DNA of 64,000 bases, taken from NCBI GenBank assembly GCA_046350455.1, contig JAXMAM010000010.1, forward strand, positions 21,921 through 85,920. The letters run 5' to 3'. The position numbers and the translations under genes were made by a program. Positions 9,664-18,506 of the stretch are shown here, in pieces. Origin of the DNA: CAZXGD01 sp046350455. GTDB taxonomy: Bacteria; Planctomycetota; Phycisphaerae; Phycisphaerales; SM1A02. Numbering within the stretch: the stretch's first letter is position 1; each line of letters begins with the position of its first letter. Below the pieces are notes generated by a model. The model searched no databases and was not told where the DNA came from. It saw only the letters and a program-made list of their open reading frames with translations.

Positions 9664-9736
9664 GCTGTCCCACCGTTCGCGGTCGCACCGCTCGTCGTCC
9701 CACCGCTCGCCGTCCCACCGCTCGCTGTGCCATTCC
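9662..9736. repeat. 15-bp tandem repeat array, core of element 2
   Basis: Five head-to-tail units of 15 bases resemble TCGCCGTCCCACCGC, the last being more divergent. The array sits just inside the left terminal repeat. It is unrelated in sequence and period to the array in element 1. It is not a CRISPR because there are no spacers. Confidence 0.88.
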
Positions 9737-9814
9737 TCGTACCGCTGGGCAACGCATCGCCCCGCGCGTGCAAACCCTGCACGCGCAACGGGCGGTCCAG
9801 CGCTGCCGCTGTCA

Positions 9815-9848
9815 GAAAGTAGGGACACCCGTGCCAGGCACCAATTTC
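9815..9848. repeat. right terminal inverted repeat of intergenic element 2
   Basis: Inverted partner of 9630-9663, reading GAAAGTAGGGACACCCGTGC and then CAGGCACCAATTTC. It ends one base before the stop codon (9850-9852) of the chaperone gene on the minus strand. Confidence 0.88.
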
Positions 9849-9849
9849 T

Positions 9850-10887
9850 CTACATCCATGGTTTGGTGGTGCGCACGGAGGGCAGCGTCTCTCCCAGCTC
9901 GCGGAGGAGCGCAGTCTGCTCGGGCGTCAGGGCCTTGGGCGCCTCCACCTGCAGCACGGCGTAGAAGTCGCCGCCCGGTCCCTTGGCTGGCTGGATGCCC
10001 TTGCCGCGCACGCGCATCTTCTGCCCGCTGCGCACGCCAGCCGGCACACGGATGGTCACGCTGCCATCGAGCAGGGGCACGCAGATGCTGGCGCCCAGCG
10101 CGGCCTCGGCCAAGGTGAGCGGCACATCCATCAGCAGATCGTTGCCTTCGCGGCGCAGCCACGGATGCGGCGCCACGCGCACTGTGATGATCAGGTCTCC
10201 CGGCGGCCCGCCGCGCCGCCCTGGCGAACCCTTGCCGCGCACCGCCAGCTTGGCCCCGTCCTGAATGCCAGCCGGAATCTTCACATCCACTGTCTGATCT
10301 GGGTTGTGCAGGCGGAAGCTGCGCGAACCTCCCAGCGCAGCCGTGGTGAAGTCCACAGTCTCCTCAACCTGCGTGTTCGAACCCTGGGCTGCCGCGTCCT
10401 CGTCCATGCCTCCACCGGCACCGCCTCCTCCCGCGCCGCCGAACCCACCGAACCCGCCAAACCCGCCAAACCCCCCAGTGCCACCCTTGCGCTTCCCTCG
10501 CGCGCCGCCCTTGCCGCCAAACATGCCGCCAAAGATCTCTTCAAACGTCTCTGGATCCACGTTCTGCCAATTGCCTTGGCCGCTGCCAAACGGGCTGCCC
10601 TGCGCGCCACCCGGCCCAGCTCCACCAGCCCCGCCCGTCCCACCCCCAGGCCCGCCACCAAACCCAGCCTTCACCCCCGCCATGCCGAACTGGTCGTAGC
10701 GCGCGCGCTTGTCCGGGTCGCTGAGAATGTCATACGCCTCTTGCACGTGCGCAAACTTCTCTGTGGCATCCGCTGCCTTGTTGACATCCGGGTGCAGCTC
10801 GCGCACCAGCTTGCGGTGCGCGCGCCGAATCTCGTCAGCACTGGCAGTGCGCGACACGCCCAACAGTTGGTAGAGGTCCTGCTCCAT
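9850..10887 (-). CDS. DnaJ/CbpA-like co-chaperone without zinc finger
   Basis: This 345-residue J-domain protein would stimulate a DnaK ATPase. The J-domain fills the first ~70 residues, starting DLYQLLGVSRTASADEIRRA and including the HPD motif (ELHPDVNK). A long Gly/Phe-rich region follows, then two C-terminal substrate-binding beta domains (for example SFRLHNPDQTVDVKIPAGI and SVTIRVPAGV). No CxxCxGxG repeats are present, so it resembles CbpA rather than DnaJ itself. The ATG at 10887 gives the family-typical start. It is divergent from the polyferredoxin gene across a 67-base gap. Confidence 0.93.
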   Translation of the reverse strand: MEQDLYQLLGVSRTASADEIRRAHRKLVRELHPDVNKAADATEKFAHVQEAYDILSDPDKRARYDQFGMAGVKAGFGGGPGGGTGGAGGAGPGGAQGSPFGSGQGNWQNVDPETFEEIFGGMFGGKGGARGKRKGGTGGFGGFGGFGGFGGAGGGGAGGGMDEDAAAQGSNTQVEETVDFTTAALGGSRSFRLHNPDQTVDVKIPAGIQDGAKLAVRGKGSPGRRGGPPGDLIITVRVAPHPWLRREGNDLLMDVPLTLAEAALGASICVPLLDGSVTIRVPAGVRSGQKMRVRGKGIQPAKGPGGDFYAVLQVEAPKALTPEQTALLRELGETLPSVRTTKPWM

Positions 10888-10954
10888 GAGCGTTGCCCAG
10901 CACGCGGGCGGGGGCCGCAGTATAGGAGCGCAGCCAGCGCATACGATTGCTCGC

Positions 10955-12985
10955 ATGGAGCACTGCATTCCCAAGCCTCGCAAGGGCGAAGCAGCCGCGC
11001 CGACCACTTCGCCGGCTGTCTCGCTGCCTGTCCTGCCAGCGGGCGCGGATCACGCGCCAGGCCCTGGCTCTGCACTCCAGCGTATGCGGCGCTCCCGCGT
11101 GGGCTGGATCCGCGCGCTGGTGCTCACGGGCGTCACGCTCTTCATGGTGGGACACGTGGTGCAGTGGCTGGCCATGGGGGTCACGCTGGCGCCCATCGAG
11201 CCCAGCGAGAGCATGCAGACCATCAAGGACGGCGTGATCACCGTGGGCGCTGTCTTCTTTGGCGCTGCGCTCCTGGCCACCGCCATCCTTGGCCGCTGGT
11301 TCTGCGGCTGGGGCTGCCACTGGGTGGGCATCCAGGATGGCACGGCGTGGCTTCTGCGCCGCGTGGGCATTCGCCCCAAGCCGTTCCGCAGCCGCCTCCT
11401 CATGTGGGTGCCGCTCCTCCTGGCGCTCTACATGTTCGTGTGGCCGCTCTTCTACCGCTTCGCCATCGCGCCAGTCACGCGGCCAGACCTCCGCTGGCCC
11501 GGCTTCACCACGCATTTCTTCACCGACGACTTCTGGGCAACCTTTCCCGGCCTGGTGGTGGGCGTTCCCTTCGTGCTGGTGTCCGGCGCGTTCATCATCT
11601 ACCTGCTTGGCTCCAAGGGCTACTGCACGTACGGATGCCCCTACGGCGGCTTCTTTGCGCCAGTGGAGGAGCTGGCGCCCATGCGCATCGTGGTGGACGC
11701 CGACAAGTGCCACACCTGCGGCCACTGCACCGCCGTCTGCTCCAGCAACGTGCGCGTCCACGAAGAGGTGCGCGACTACGGCATGGTGGTGGACCCCGGC
11801 TGCATGAAATGCCTGGACTGCGTGAGCGTCTGCCCCAATGAGGCGCTCCGCTTTGGAGTGGGCAAGCCATCGCTCATGGTCAAGCGCGAAGGCACTGCTG
11901 CGGCGGCTTCAACCGAGCGCCGCTGGGACCTCACCTGGCCCGAGGAGATCGCGCTGGCCACGCTGGCGCTGTTCACCTTCCTGGCGGTTCGTGGACCGTA
12001 CTTCGGCATCCCGCTGCTTTTTGCCTCTGGCCTGACCGTGTGCGTGGTCTTCCTGGCGTGGAAGTCCTGGCGGGTGCTCTCCACGCCCAACGCTGCGTTC
12101 CACGCGTGGCAGCTGCGCTTTCACGGCCGGGTCCGTCCTGCAGGCGCTGCATGGCTGGCGCTCACCGTTCTCAGCCTGCTGGCCGTCGTCTACGTAGGCG
12201 GCATGAACCTGCTCATCTGGCGCGCAGACGACCTGGCCGCGGACGTCACCGTCCGCCCAGAGGTGGTCTTCTCTGACCAGCGCACCGCCCTCCCAGCCGA
12301 CATGGCCGAGTCCGCCCGTGCAGCCGACAGCCTGTACGCGCTGGCTGCCGAGGTGCCGAAGGGGCTTGGAATCCTGCCCGGCATGCAGCAGTCGCTGGAC
12401 CTGCGCCGCGCGTCGCTTCTGGCAGCGCTGGGGCAGATGCAGGAGGCCGAGCAGCTCATGCGCGCTTCCTCCGAGCGCAGCGGCATGACGCCGCCTGTTG
12501 CAGCCATGCTGGCGCGCATCGTGCGCTCCGACCCCAGCCGCCAGGCAGAGGCCATCGCGCTGTACGACAGAGTCCTTGCAGAGCATCCTGACTGGCAGGT
12601 GGTGCGTGAAGAGCAGCTGGACTGGCTGCAGTACATCGGCGAGCTGGAGCGCTCGATTCGCAGCGCGCGCGACGGGCTGAAGGCCTACCCGGACAACCTG
12701 CTGGCCATGCGGCGCCTGTCGCTGGCGCTCATGGAGCACGGCGCCACGCCAGCAGAGTGGGAGGAAGGCGTGGCTATCACGCGGCGCACCATCGAGATCG
12801 AGCCCAACAACGGCTACGCGCACGCAGCGCTGGCGCGCGGCCTGCTCAAGCTGGGCCGCAAGGCGGAGAGCATCCAGGAGTTCAAGCGCGCAGTGGAACT
12901 GGAACCCAACGCACCCCTGCTGCGCTCCATGCTCCAGGAAGTGGAGAACCTGAACGAAGGCGAAAATCCCATGCTGGAGCGGTGA
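10955..12985 (+). CDS. NapH/NosR/CcoG-like 4Fe-4S membrane protein with C-terminal TPR repeats
   Basis: This 676-residue protein has several membrane helices in its first half. A CGWGC motif (about C117/C121) and a CTYGCPYGG motif are typical of the NapH/NosR/RdxA group. Two classical ferredoxin motifs follow (CHTCGHCTAVC and CMKCLDCVSVCP), so it should carry two [4Fe-4S] clusters and pass electrons across or along the membrane. Two more helices come next, then a soluble helical region with TPR-like units near the C-terminus (NNGYAHAALARGLLKLGRKA). The ATG at 10955 leaves room for a promoter. The electron partner is not evident nearby. The polyferredoxin-TPR pairing is uncommon. Confidence 0.85.
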   Translation: MEHCIPKPRKGEAAAPTTSPAVSLPVLPAGADHAPGPGSALQRMRRSRVGWIRALVLTGVTLFMVGHVVQWLAMGVTLAPIEPSESMQTIKDGVITVGAVFFGAALLATAILGRWFCGWGCHWVGIQDGTAWLLRRVGIRPKPFRSRLLMWVPLLLALYMFVWPLFYRFAIAPVTRPDLRWPGFTTHFFTDDFWATFPGLVVGVPFVLVSGAFIIYLLGSKGYCTYGCPYGGFFAPVEELAPMRIVVDADKCHTCGHCTAVCSSNVRVHEEVRDYGMVVDPGCMKCLDCVSVCPNEALRFGVGKPSLMVKREGTAAAASTERRWDLTWPEEIALATLALFTFLAVRGPYFGIPLLFASGLTVCVVFLAWKSWRVLSTPNAAFHAWQLRFHGRVRPAGAAWLALTVLSLLAVVYVGGMNLLIWRADDLAADVTVRPEVVFSDQRTALPADMAESARAADSLYALAAEVPKGLGILPGMQQSLDLRRASLLAALGQMQEAEQLMRASSERSGMTPPVAAMLARIVRSDPSRQAEAIALYDRVLAEHPDWQVVREEQLDWLQYIGELERSIRSARDGLKAYPDNLLAMRRLSLALMEHGATPAEWEEGVAITRRTIEIEPNNGYAHAALARGLLKLGRKAESIQEFKRAVELEPNAPLLRSMLQEVENLNEGENPMLER

Positions 12986-12990
12986 CGCGT

Positions 12991-14550
12991 CTAGCTGGCC
13001 GCGCCCCACGCGCCCAGCAGCAGGCCCAGGTCTGTTCCATCCACCACGCCGTCGTCGTTCAGGTCTGCGGGGCAGGGCGTGCCGCAGCCGCCCCACGCGC
13101 CCAGCAGCAGACCCAGGTCCGTGCCATCCACTGTGCCGCTCTGGTCCAGGTCTGCCACGCCCACCAGGGCACGTGCGGCGCGCACCGCAGCGCCAGCATC
13201 CAGCAGGCCGTGACCGGTGGCGTTGTCCATGCCGGGTGCCTGCACGTCGCGGCAGCTGTCCAGCAGGGCGGCGCGCAGCTGGCCACTGCTGAGCACGGGC
13301 GCCACGGCCTTCATCAGCGCCACAGCGCCAGCCACATGCGGGCAGGCCATGCTGGTGCCGTTCTTGAAGTCCACGTCCGCCGTGTCGACCAGCGAGAGCA
13401 CTGCATCGCCCGGCGCGGCCAGGTCCGTCTCTGGCCCTGTGCTCGATGTGGAAGGCGTGCTGCCATCCGAGGCAAGCGAGCTCACGGCGATCACCTCGTC
13501 CCACTTGGCTGGATAGGTCACGCCAAAGCTGGGGTTGTTGCCGGTGGCCGCCACCATGGGCACGTCGGCCGCCGCGGCGTACAGCACAGCGTCGCGCAGG
13601 TACTGCGTGCCCACGGTGTACTGCAGGCTCATGTTGATGATGTCAGCGCCGTGATCCACCGCCCAGGTGATGCCGTCCGCCAGCCAGGCTGACTGCCCGC
13701 TGCACGGATTCAGCACCACCACTGGCAGGATCTTCACGTTCCACGCCATGCCAGCCACGTCGGTGGTGTTGTCGCCGCTGGCCGCCAGAATGCCCGCCAC
13801 ATGCGTTCCGTGGCTGGAGCAGAAGTCGGTGGTGTCCGCGGACTGGTTGACGATGTTCCAGCCTGGCAGCACGCGGTCGCCCAGGTCCTGGTGCAGGTTC
13901 ACGCCGCTGTCCACGATGGCCACCACGGTGTCCGGGCTTCCCACGCTCACATGCCAGGCGGCCCGCGCGCGCACGTCCATGCCGGGCGTGCCAGACACGC
14001 CGTTCACGCTCTGCCCAGTGTTCTCCAGGCCCCACTGCAGCGTGTAGTACGTGTCGTCCGGCTCCGCCGCATCTGCGGCCGCCTGACCGATGCCATCCAC
14101 CTCCGCCACCTGCAGCGTGCGCGCGTTGCGGCCTGCCCAGTGGAGCTGCGCTGCCAGCGTGGGCGTGTCCGTGCCCGCTGGCACGCGCGCCATCATCCAC
14201 CGGTCCATGCCCAGCGACGCCGCCACCACTGCGTTGGCCGGCACCACGGTGGAGGCATGCGCCACGCCTGTCACGCCAGCGCTGCGCAGCACCTGCGAGA
14301 CCTGCCAGTCCACAGCGCCTGTGCGGTCGAACGCCACTGCCTGGCCCCCCGCATCGAGCGCCAGATGCGCACCAGGCGCCAGCTTGATGAGCACATGATC
14401 CGTGGCGTATCCGCCCACGCGGTCTGGGCCCCAGGCCATGCCGCCTGCGGCAGGGCCTTGCCCATGGCACCACCCAGCTGCGCACAGCGCGGCAGCCACA
14501 GCCGCCGCTGGTGCGTGCCCATGGGGCTGCCAGCGCTGAAGGGGGTTCAT
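12991..14550 (-). CDS. secreted subtilisin-like serine protease (S8) with dockerin-like C-terminal pair
   Basis: This 519-residue protein starts with a cationic, alanine-rich export signal (about residues 1-30). The subtilase triad is visible: Asp in VVAIVDSGVN, His in SSHGTHVAGILA and Ser in NGTSMACPHVAGAVALM. The last ~55 residues hold two calcium-loop-like motifs, DLDQSGTVDGTDLGLLLGAW and DLNDDGVVDGTDLGLLLGAW, which match the dockerin/EF-hand consensus and recur in two other secreted proteins in this window. The gene converges with the polyferredoxin gene, leaving five bases between stops. The protein substrate is unknown. Confidence 0.93.
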   Translation of the reverse strand: MNPLQRWQPHGHAPAAAVAAALCAAGWCHGQGPAAGGMAWGPDRVGGYATDHVLIKLAPGAHLALDAGGQAVAFDRTGAVDWQVSQVLRSAGVTGVAHASTVVPANAVVAASLGMDRWMMARVPAGTDTPTLAAQLHWAGRNARTLQVAEVDGIGQAAADAAEPDDTYYTLQWGLENTGQSVNGVSGTPGMDVRARAAWHVSVGSPDTVVAIVDSGVNLHQDLGDRVLPGWNIVNQSADTTDFCSSHGTHVAGILAASGDNTTDVAGMAWNVKILPVVVLNPCSGQSAWLADGITWAVDHGADIINMSLQYTVGTQYLRDAVLYAAAADVPMVAATGNNPSFGVTYPAKWDEVIAVSSLASDGSTPSTSSTGPETDLAAPGDAVLSLVDTADVDFKNGTSMACPHVAGAVALMKAVAPVLSSGQLRAALLDSCRDVQAPGMDNATGHGLLDAGAAVRAARALVGVADLDQSGTVDGTDLGLLLGAWGGCGTPCPADLNDDGVVDGTDLGLLLGAWGAAS

Positions 14551-14642
14551 CACCACAAAGGACCATACGATCCACCCAGCCAAAGCGATTGCGGATCCCC
14601 TGTGAAAACCACCATCCTGCGGCCCCCTGTGCCGGTTTCGCA

Positions 14643-14674
14643 GGCCCTGGGGCCGCCCGGAAGGCCCCAGGGCC
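14643..14674. promoter_or_regulatory. perfect 12-bp stem hairpin in the metK leader
   Basis: GGCCCTGGGGCC at 14643-14654 and GGCCCCAGGGCC at 14663-14674 form a perfect 12-bp stem with the eight-base loop GCCCGGAA. It sits in the 281-base gap between the divergent protease and metK genes, about 160 bases upstream of the metK start. No run of T follows on either strand, so it is not a classical intrinsic terminator. A leader regulatory role is conjecture. I found no match to the SAM-riboswitch consensus elements I could check by eye. Confidence 0.5.
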
Positions 14675-14831
14675 TCTCTGGGGGCCTTGGCAAACGCATT
14701 GCCCTCCCTTGGCCGTTCCGATAGCATTCTTCCCTTCATCCTTTCATCCGGATGGACGGTTGATGCTTGGTTGCAGGCAGCGTCCTCTGGGCAGGATCCC
14801 ACGCACGTTCTGGCACGGAGCCACCTCTCAC

Positions 14832-16052
14832 ATGCACGCCACCCGACACGTCTTCACGAGCGAATCTGTTTCCATGGGCCACCCCGACAAGCTGGCAGAC
14901 CAGATCAGCGACGCTGTCCTCGATGCCATGCTGGCGCAGGACCCGTTCAGCCGCGTGGCGTGCGAGACGCTGGTGACCACGGGCCTGGCAGTGGTGGCTG
15001 GCGAAGTGACCACCAACGCCGTGGTGAATGTGCCGGAGATCGTCCGCGCTGCCGTGGAGCGCGCTGGCTATGACGACGCGCGCAAGGGCTTTGACTACCG
15101 CAGCTGCGGCGTGTCCGTGGTGCTGGGCAAGCAGAGCGCCGACATCTCGCGCGGCGTGGGCAAGCGCGAGAAGCGCAAGCTGGACAAGAATCAGGGCGCT
15201 GGCGACCAGGGCATGATGTTCGGCTTTGCCTGCCGCGAGACACCAGAGCTCATGCCGCTGCCCATCGCGCTCAGCCATGAGCTGGTGAAGCGCCAGGCAG
15301 TCGTGCGCCAGAAAAACATCATCAAGGGCCTGCGCCCAGACGCCAAGAGCCAGGTGACCGTGGTCTATGACGGCCTCAAGCCGGTGGCCATCGACACGGT
15401 GGTGCTCTCCACCCAGCACGACCCCGAGTGGAACGGCCCCGCCCAGCAGAAGAAGCTGAAGGCGCTGGTCACGCAGCACATCATCAAGCCTGTGCTGGGC
15501 AAGTGGTGGAAGGACGCCATCAAGGTGCACGTGAACCCCACGGGCCAGTTTGAGATCGGCGGCCCACACGGCGACTGCGGCCTGACCGGCCGCAAGATCA
15601 TCGTGGACACCTACGGCGGCCGCGGCCGTCACGGCGGTGGCGCGTTCAGCGGCAAGGACCCCAGCAAGGTGGACCGCAGCGCTGCGTACATGTGCCGCTA
15701 CATCGCCAAGAACATCGTGGCAGCTGGCCTGGCCGAAGTGTGCGAAGTGCAGCTCAGCTACGCCATCGGCGTGGCAGAGCCCACCAGCGTGCTGGTGGAC
15801 ACGCAGGGCACTGGCACGGTGTCGGATGAGTGGCTGGCCAAGGAAGTGCGCCGCCACTTTGCGCTCACGCCTGCTGGCATCATCGAGTCGCTTGGCCTCC
15901 TGAAGCCCATCTACAGCGCAACCGCCACGCACGGCCACTTTGGCCGCAAGCCTGGCGAGTGCGGCCCTGGCACGTTCTCTTGGGAGAAGACCGACAAGGC
16001 TGCAGCACTCGCTGCCGCAGCCAAGAAGGCACCCAAGGCCAAGAAGGCCTGA
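14832..16052 (+). CDS. metK: S-adenosylmethionine synthetase (methionine adenosyltransferase)
   Basis: The enzyme makes S-adenosylmethionine from methionine and ATP in the cytoplasm. In 406 residues it shows the N-terminal FTSESVSMGHPDK (ATP and metal binding), the GAGDQGMMFGFA motif and the GGGAFSGKDPSKVDRSAAY loop, all diagnostic. A lysine/alanine-rich tail follows the catalytic core. The ATG at 14832 is the first that yields the family N-terminus. The gene heads a long plus-strand run; its TGA overlaps the ATG of the rRNA methylase by one base. The leader upstream carries a strong hairpin. Confidence 0.97.
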   Translation: MHATRHVFTSESVSMGHPDKLADQISDAVLDAMLAQDPFSRVACETLVTTGLAVVAGEVTTNAVVNVPEIVRAAVERAGYDDARKGFDYRSCGVSVVLGKQSADISRGVGKREKRKLDKNQGAGDQGMMFGFACRETPELMPLPIALSHELVKRQAVVRQKNIIKGLRPDAKSQVTVVYDGLKPVAIDTVVLSTQHDPEWNGPAQQKKLKALVTQHIIKPVLGKWWKDAIKVHVNPTGQFEIGGPHGDCGLTGRKIIVDTYGGRGRHGGGAFSGKDPSKVDRSAAYMCRYIAKNIVAAGLAEVCEVQLSYAIGVAEPTSVLVDTQGTGTVSDEWLAKEVRRHFALTPAGIIESLGLLKPIYSATATHGHFGRKPGECGPGTFSWEKTDKAAALAAAAKKAPKAKKA

Positions 16053-17437
16053 TGACCACCCTCTCGCCCGCGCGGGTAGCGGCGCTGGACCGTCTGGCCC
16101 GGCAGGCTGCCCGCTTTCCCGACCTTGAGTTTGTGGACGCAGGTGCCGCGCCCGCTGCGGACGGCGCACGGCTGGACGCGCGCGACACCGCGCTCTCCCG
16201 CGCCATCGAGCACGCCGTGGTGCGCCGCTGGCTGACGCTGGTGGGCGTGTGCCGCGCGTGCATTGACCGGCGCTGGGACAACGTGGACTCGCGCATCCAG
16301 GCTGCCTTGCTGGCTGGCGCTGCGCAGCTGCTGCTGTTCGGGCACCAGGCGGACCACGCTGTTGTGGACGACACCGTGGAGTGGACCAAACGCAAGGGCC
16401 GGCGGGGCGCGCCCGGCTTTGTGAACGCAGTGCTGCGGCGCATCGCTGCGCTGCGTGGCGAAGTGCTGCCAGCCGATCATCCGCACGCGCAGCCAGAGGC
16501 ATGGCGCGACCGGCAGGACCTCCTTCCGCTGGAGGATGGCCGGGTGCTGCAGCTGACGCGTGCGGTGTTCGCTGCAGACCCCGTGGAGCGCCTCTCGCAG
16601 CTCACCAGCCACAGCGAGGAGCTGCTGCTCCACTGGATGAACAGCGCTGGCCGCGACCTGACCTTTGCCCGCGCAGTGCACGGCCTGATGAGCGCGCCCA
16701 CCGTGCTGGCCAGCGTGCCGCATGAGGCGCTGGCTGCGGGCTCGCCGTTTGCCGCGTTGCTGCAGCCGCATGTGGATCCGGGCTTCATGGCCTGGAGCGG
16801 TTCGCATGTGCAGCTGATGGAGCTGCTGGCCGCGCACCCCAGCGCCCGCGTGCAGGATGCTGGCAGCGGCCAGCCGGTGCGCCTGGCTGCTGGCCTGCGC
16901 CCACAGGTGGTGCTGGATGCGTGCGCTGGCCGCGGCACCAAGACCCGGCAGCTGGCCGAGCTCTTCCCAGATGCAGAGATCGTGGCCACCGACACCGATG
17001 GCGTGCGCCTGCGCTCCCTGGCCGAGGCCTTTGCAGGCCACGCCCGCGTCAAGGTGACCACCCCCGAGGGACTCCGCCGCGTCATCGGCAGGTGCGACCT
17101 GCTGCTGCTGGACGTCCCGTGCAGCAACACGGGCGTGCTGGCCCGCCGCCCAGAGGCCCGCTACCGCTTCAACCGCGGCCGGCTGGATGGCCTGGTGCAG
17201 CTGCAGCGCACCATCCTGCGCGAGCACACGCCCTTCCTCTCGCCCACAGGCCGCGTGCTCTTCAGCACCTGCAGCCTGGAACAGGCAGAGGATGAACGGC
17301 AGGCAGAATGGGCCGCCAAGCACCTGCGCGGCCGCGTGGAGCGCATGGAGCGCCGGGAACCGCGCGGCATGCCCGGCAGCCCCGCCACCGGGTACTCCGA
17401 CGGCAGCTTTGGCGTCCTGCTGGCGCCACCTGGCTGA
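16052..17437 (+). CDS. rsmB: RsmB/NOP2-family RNA (cytosine-5)-methyltransferase
   Basis: This 461-residue protein has an N-terminal NusB-like helical domain and a C-terminal SAM-dependent methylase. The SAM-binding motif is VVLDACAGRGTKTRQLAELF. The family's two cysteines appear in LLLDVPCSNTGVLARRPE and LFSTCSLEQAEDERQ. This layout is that of RsmB, which methylates C967 of 16S rRNA; the exact target is inferred from architecture. The start codon overlaps the metK stop by one base, so a SAM-consuming enzyme is translationally coupled to SAM synthesis. Confidence 0.9.
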   Translation: MTTLSPARVAALDRLARQAARFPDLEFVDAGAAPAADGARLDARDTALSRAIEHAVVRRWLTLVGVCRACIDRRWDNVDSRIQAALLAGAAQLLLFGHQADHAVVDDTVEWTKRKGRRGAPGFVNAVLRRIAALRGEVLPADHPHAQPEAWRDRQDLLPLEDGRVLQLTRAVFAADPVERLSQLTSHSEELLLHWMNSAGRDLTFARAVHGLMSAPTVLASVPHEALAAGSPFAALLQPHVDPGFMAWSGSHVQLMELLAAHPSARVQDAGSGQPVRLAAGLRPQVVLDACAGRGTKTRQLAELFPDAEIVATDTDGVRLRSLAEAFAGHARVKVTTPEGLRRVIGRCDLLLLDVPCSNTGVLARRPEARYRFNRGRLDGLVQLQRTILREHTPFLSPTGRVLFSTCSLEQAEDERQAEWAAKHLRGRVERMERREPRGMPGSPATGYSDGSFGVLLAPPG

Positions 17438-17524
17438 ACGGGTTGTTCACGCACCACCTGCGTGCAAGCGGCGGGCGTTGGTACCATTCCCGGATTCACC
17501 CTTGCAGCCCCTGCGGAGTTCGGC

Positions 17525-17995
17525 ATGGCAGGCCCTCTCACAGTCAACGAGATCCTCGACCCACAGTGCGTGATTGTGCCGCTCACAGCGTCCTCCAAGA
17601 AGGACGCCATTGACCAGCTGGTGGACTCCATGGCAGCTGCGGCCCGCATCACAGACGCCGCTGCTGTGAAGAAGGCTGTGTGGGAGCGCGAGCAGCAGCG
17701 CTCCACCGGCATCGGTGAAGGCCTGGCCATTCCGCACGGCAAGACGCCCGCAGCACCACGCCTGGCGCTGGCCGTGGGTCGCCTGGCAGCGCCCATCGAC
17801 TACGACTCCATTGACCGCAAACCCGTGCGGCTGGTGGTGCTCCTGGTCTCTCCGCCAGACAAGACCAGCGAGCACATCCAGGCGCTGGGGCGCATCTCGC
17901 GCCTCATGTGCAGCGCCGAATTCCGCGAGCGTGTCTACGCCGCCGAGAACGCCGAGCAGCTGGTCGAGCTCTTCCGCAGCGCAGAATCGCGCTGA
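17525..17995 (+). CDS. PTS EIIA (PtsN-like, fructose/nitrogen-type) domain protein
   Basis: This 156-residue protein consists of a single EIIA-fructose/Ntr domain. The phosphorylatable histidine is in GEGLAIPHGK (about H71), and the C-terminal half (DYDSIDRKPVRLVVLLVSPP) matches PtsN. No sugar permease genes are adjacent, which favours a regulatory phosphorelay role over sugar uptake. It starts 87 bases after the methylase and is followed after 49 bases by a nuclease-family gene. A second, more divergent EIIA-like gene sits at 25923-26381. Confidence 0.88.
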   Translation: MAGPLTVNEILDPQCVIVPLTASSKKDAIDQLVDSMAAAARITDAAAVKKAVWEREQQRSTGIGEGLAIPHGKTPAAPRLALAVGRLAAPIDYDSIDRKPVRLVVLLVSPPDKTSEHIQALGRISRLMCSAEFRERVYAAENAEQLVELFRSAESR

Positions 17996-18044
17996 GCCTT
18001 CCGGGCCCTCCTACAATCCGTGCACGCACCCCAGGGGCGGACGC

Positions 18045-18506
18045 ATGCTCATTCCTGTCCATCTTTCGCGCATCTTCATCCGGGAGATGGCAGACATGCA
18101 GATCATCGAGCTCACAGAGACCGGTGGGCAGCGGCGCTTTCCCATCGTCATTGGCCTGCCAGAGGCCTTTGCCATTGATCGCCGCATCAAGGGCGTGCAG
18201 ATCCCCAGGCCCCAGACGCACGATCTTCTTGCCAACGTGGTGCGCGCCATGGGCGGAACGCTGCAGGAGATCCGCATCACCCACGTGGATGGTGGCACCT
18301 TCTACGCCCAGCTGGTCATCCAGCTGAATGGCGGGGAAGTGCTGGTGGACTCCCGCCCCAGCGACGCCATTGCGCTGGGCGTGGCGGACAACGTGCCCAT
18401 CCTGGTGGAGGAAGACGTGCTGGAGCAGGCCTCCGCAGAGGCTGCGGCTGGAACAGAGGGCACGCCGGACATCCAGCTGGACGACGAAGACGAGGACGAC
18501 GCATGA
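18045..18506 (+). CDS. bifunctional nuclease family (DUF151) protein
   Basis: This 153-residue protein matches the DUF151 family, some members of which have been reported to act as nucleases. Key stretches are FPIVIGLPEAFAIDRRIKG, RPQTHDLLANVVRAMGGTL and VDSRPSDAIALGVADNVPIL. The C-terminus is a strongly acidic tail (DDEDEDDA). The stop overlaps the start of the HAD hydrolase by four bases (ATGA). The biological target is unknown. Confidence 0.88.
   Translation: MLIPVHLSRIFIREMADMQIIELTETGGQRRFPIVIGLPEAFAIDRRIKGVQIPRPQTHDLLANVVRAMGGTLQEIRITHVDGGTFYAQLVIQLNGGEVLVDSRPSDAIALGVADNVPILVEEDVLEQASAEAAAGTEGTPDIQLDDEDEDDA

Noticed and set aside
9662..9736. Tandem 15-bp repeats considered as a CRISPR array
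   Set aside because: The units are contiguous without spacers and no cas gene is nearby.
14551..14831. SAM riboswitch in the metK leader
   Set aside because: Apart from the simple hairpin, no conserved junction or pseudoknot element of the known SAM riboswitch classes could be recognised by eye.
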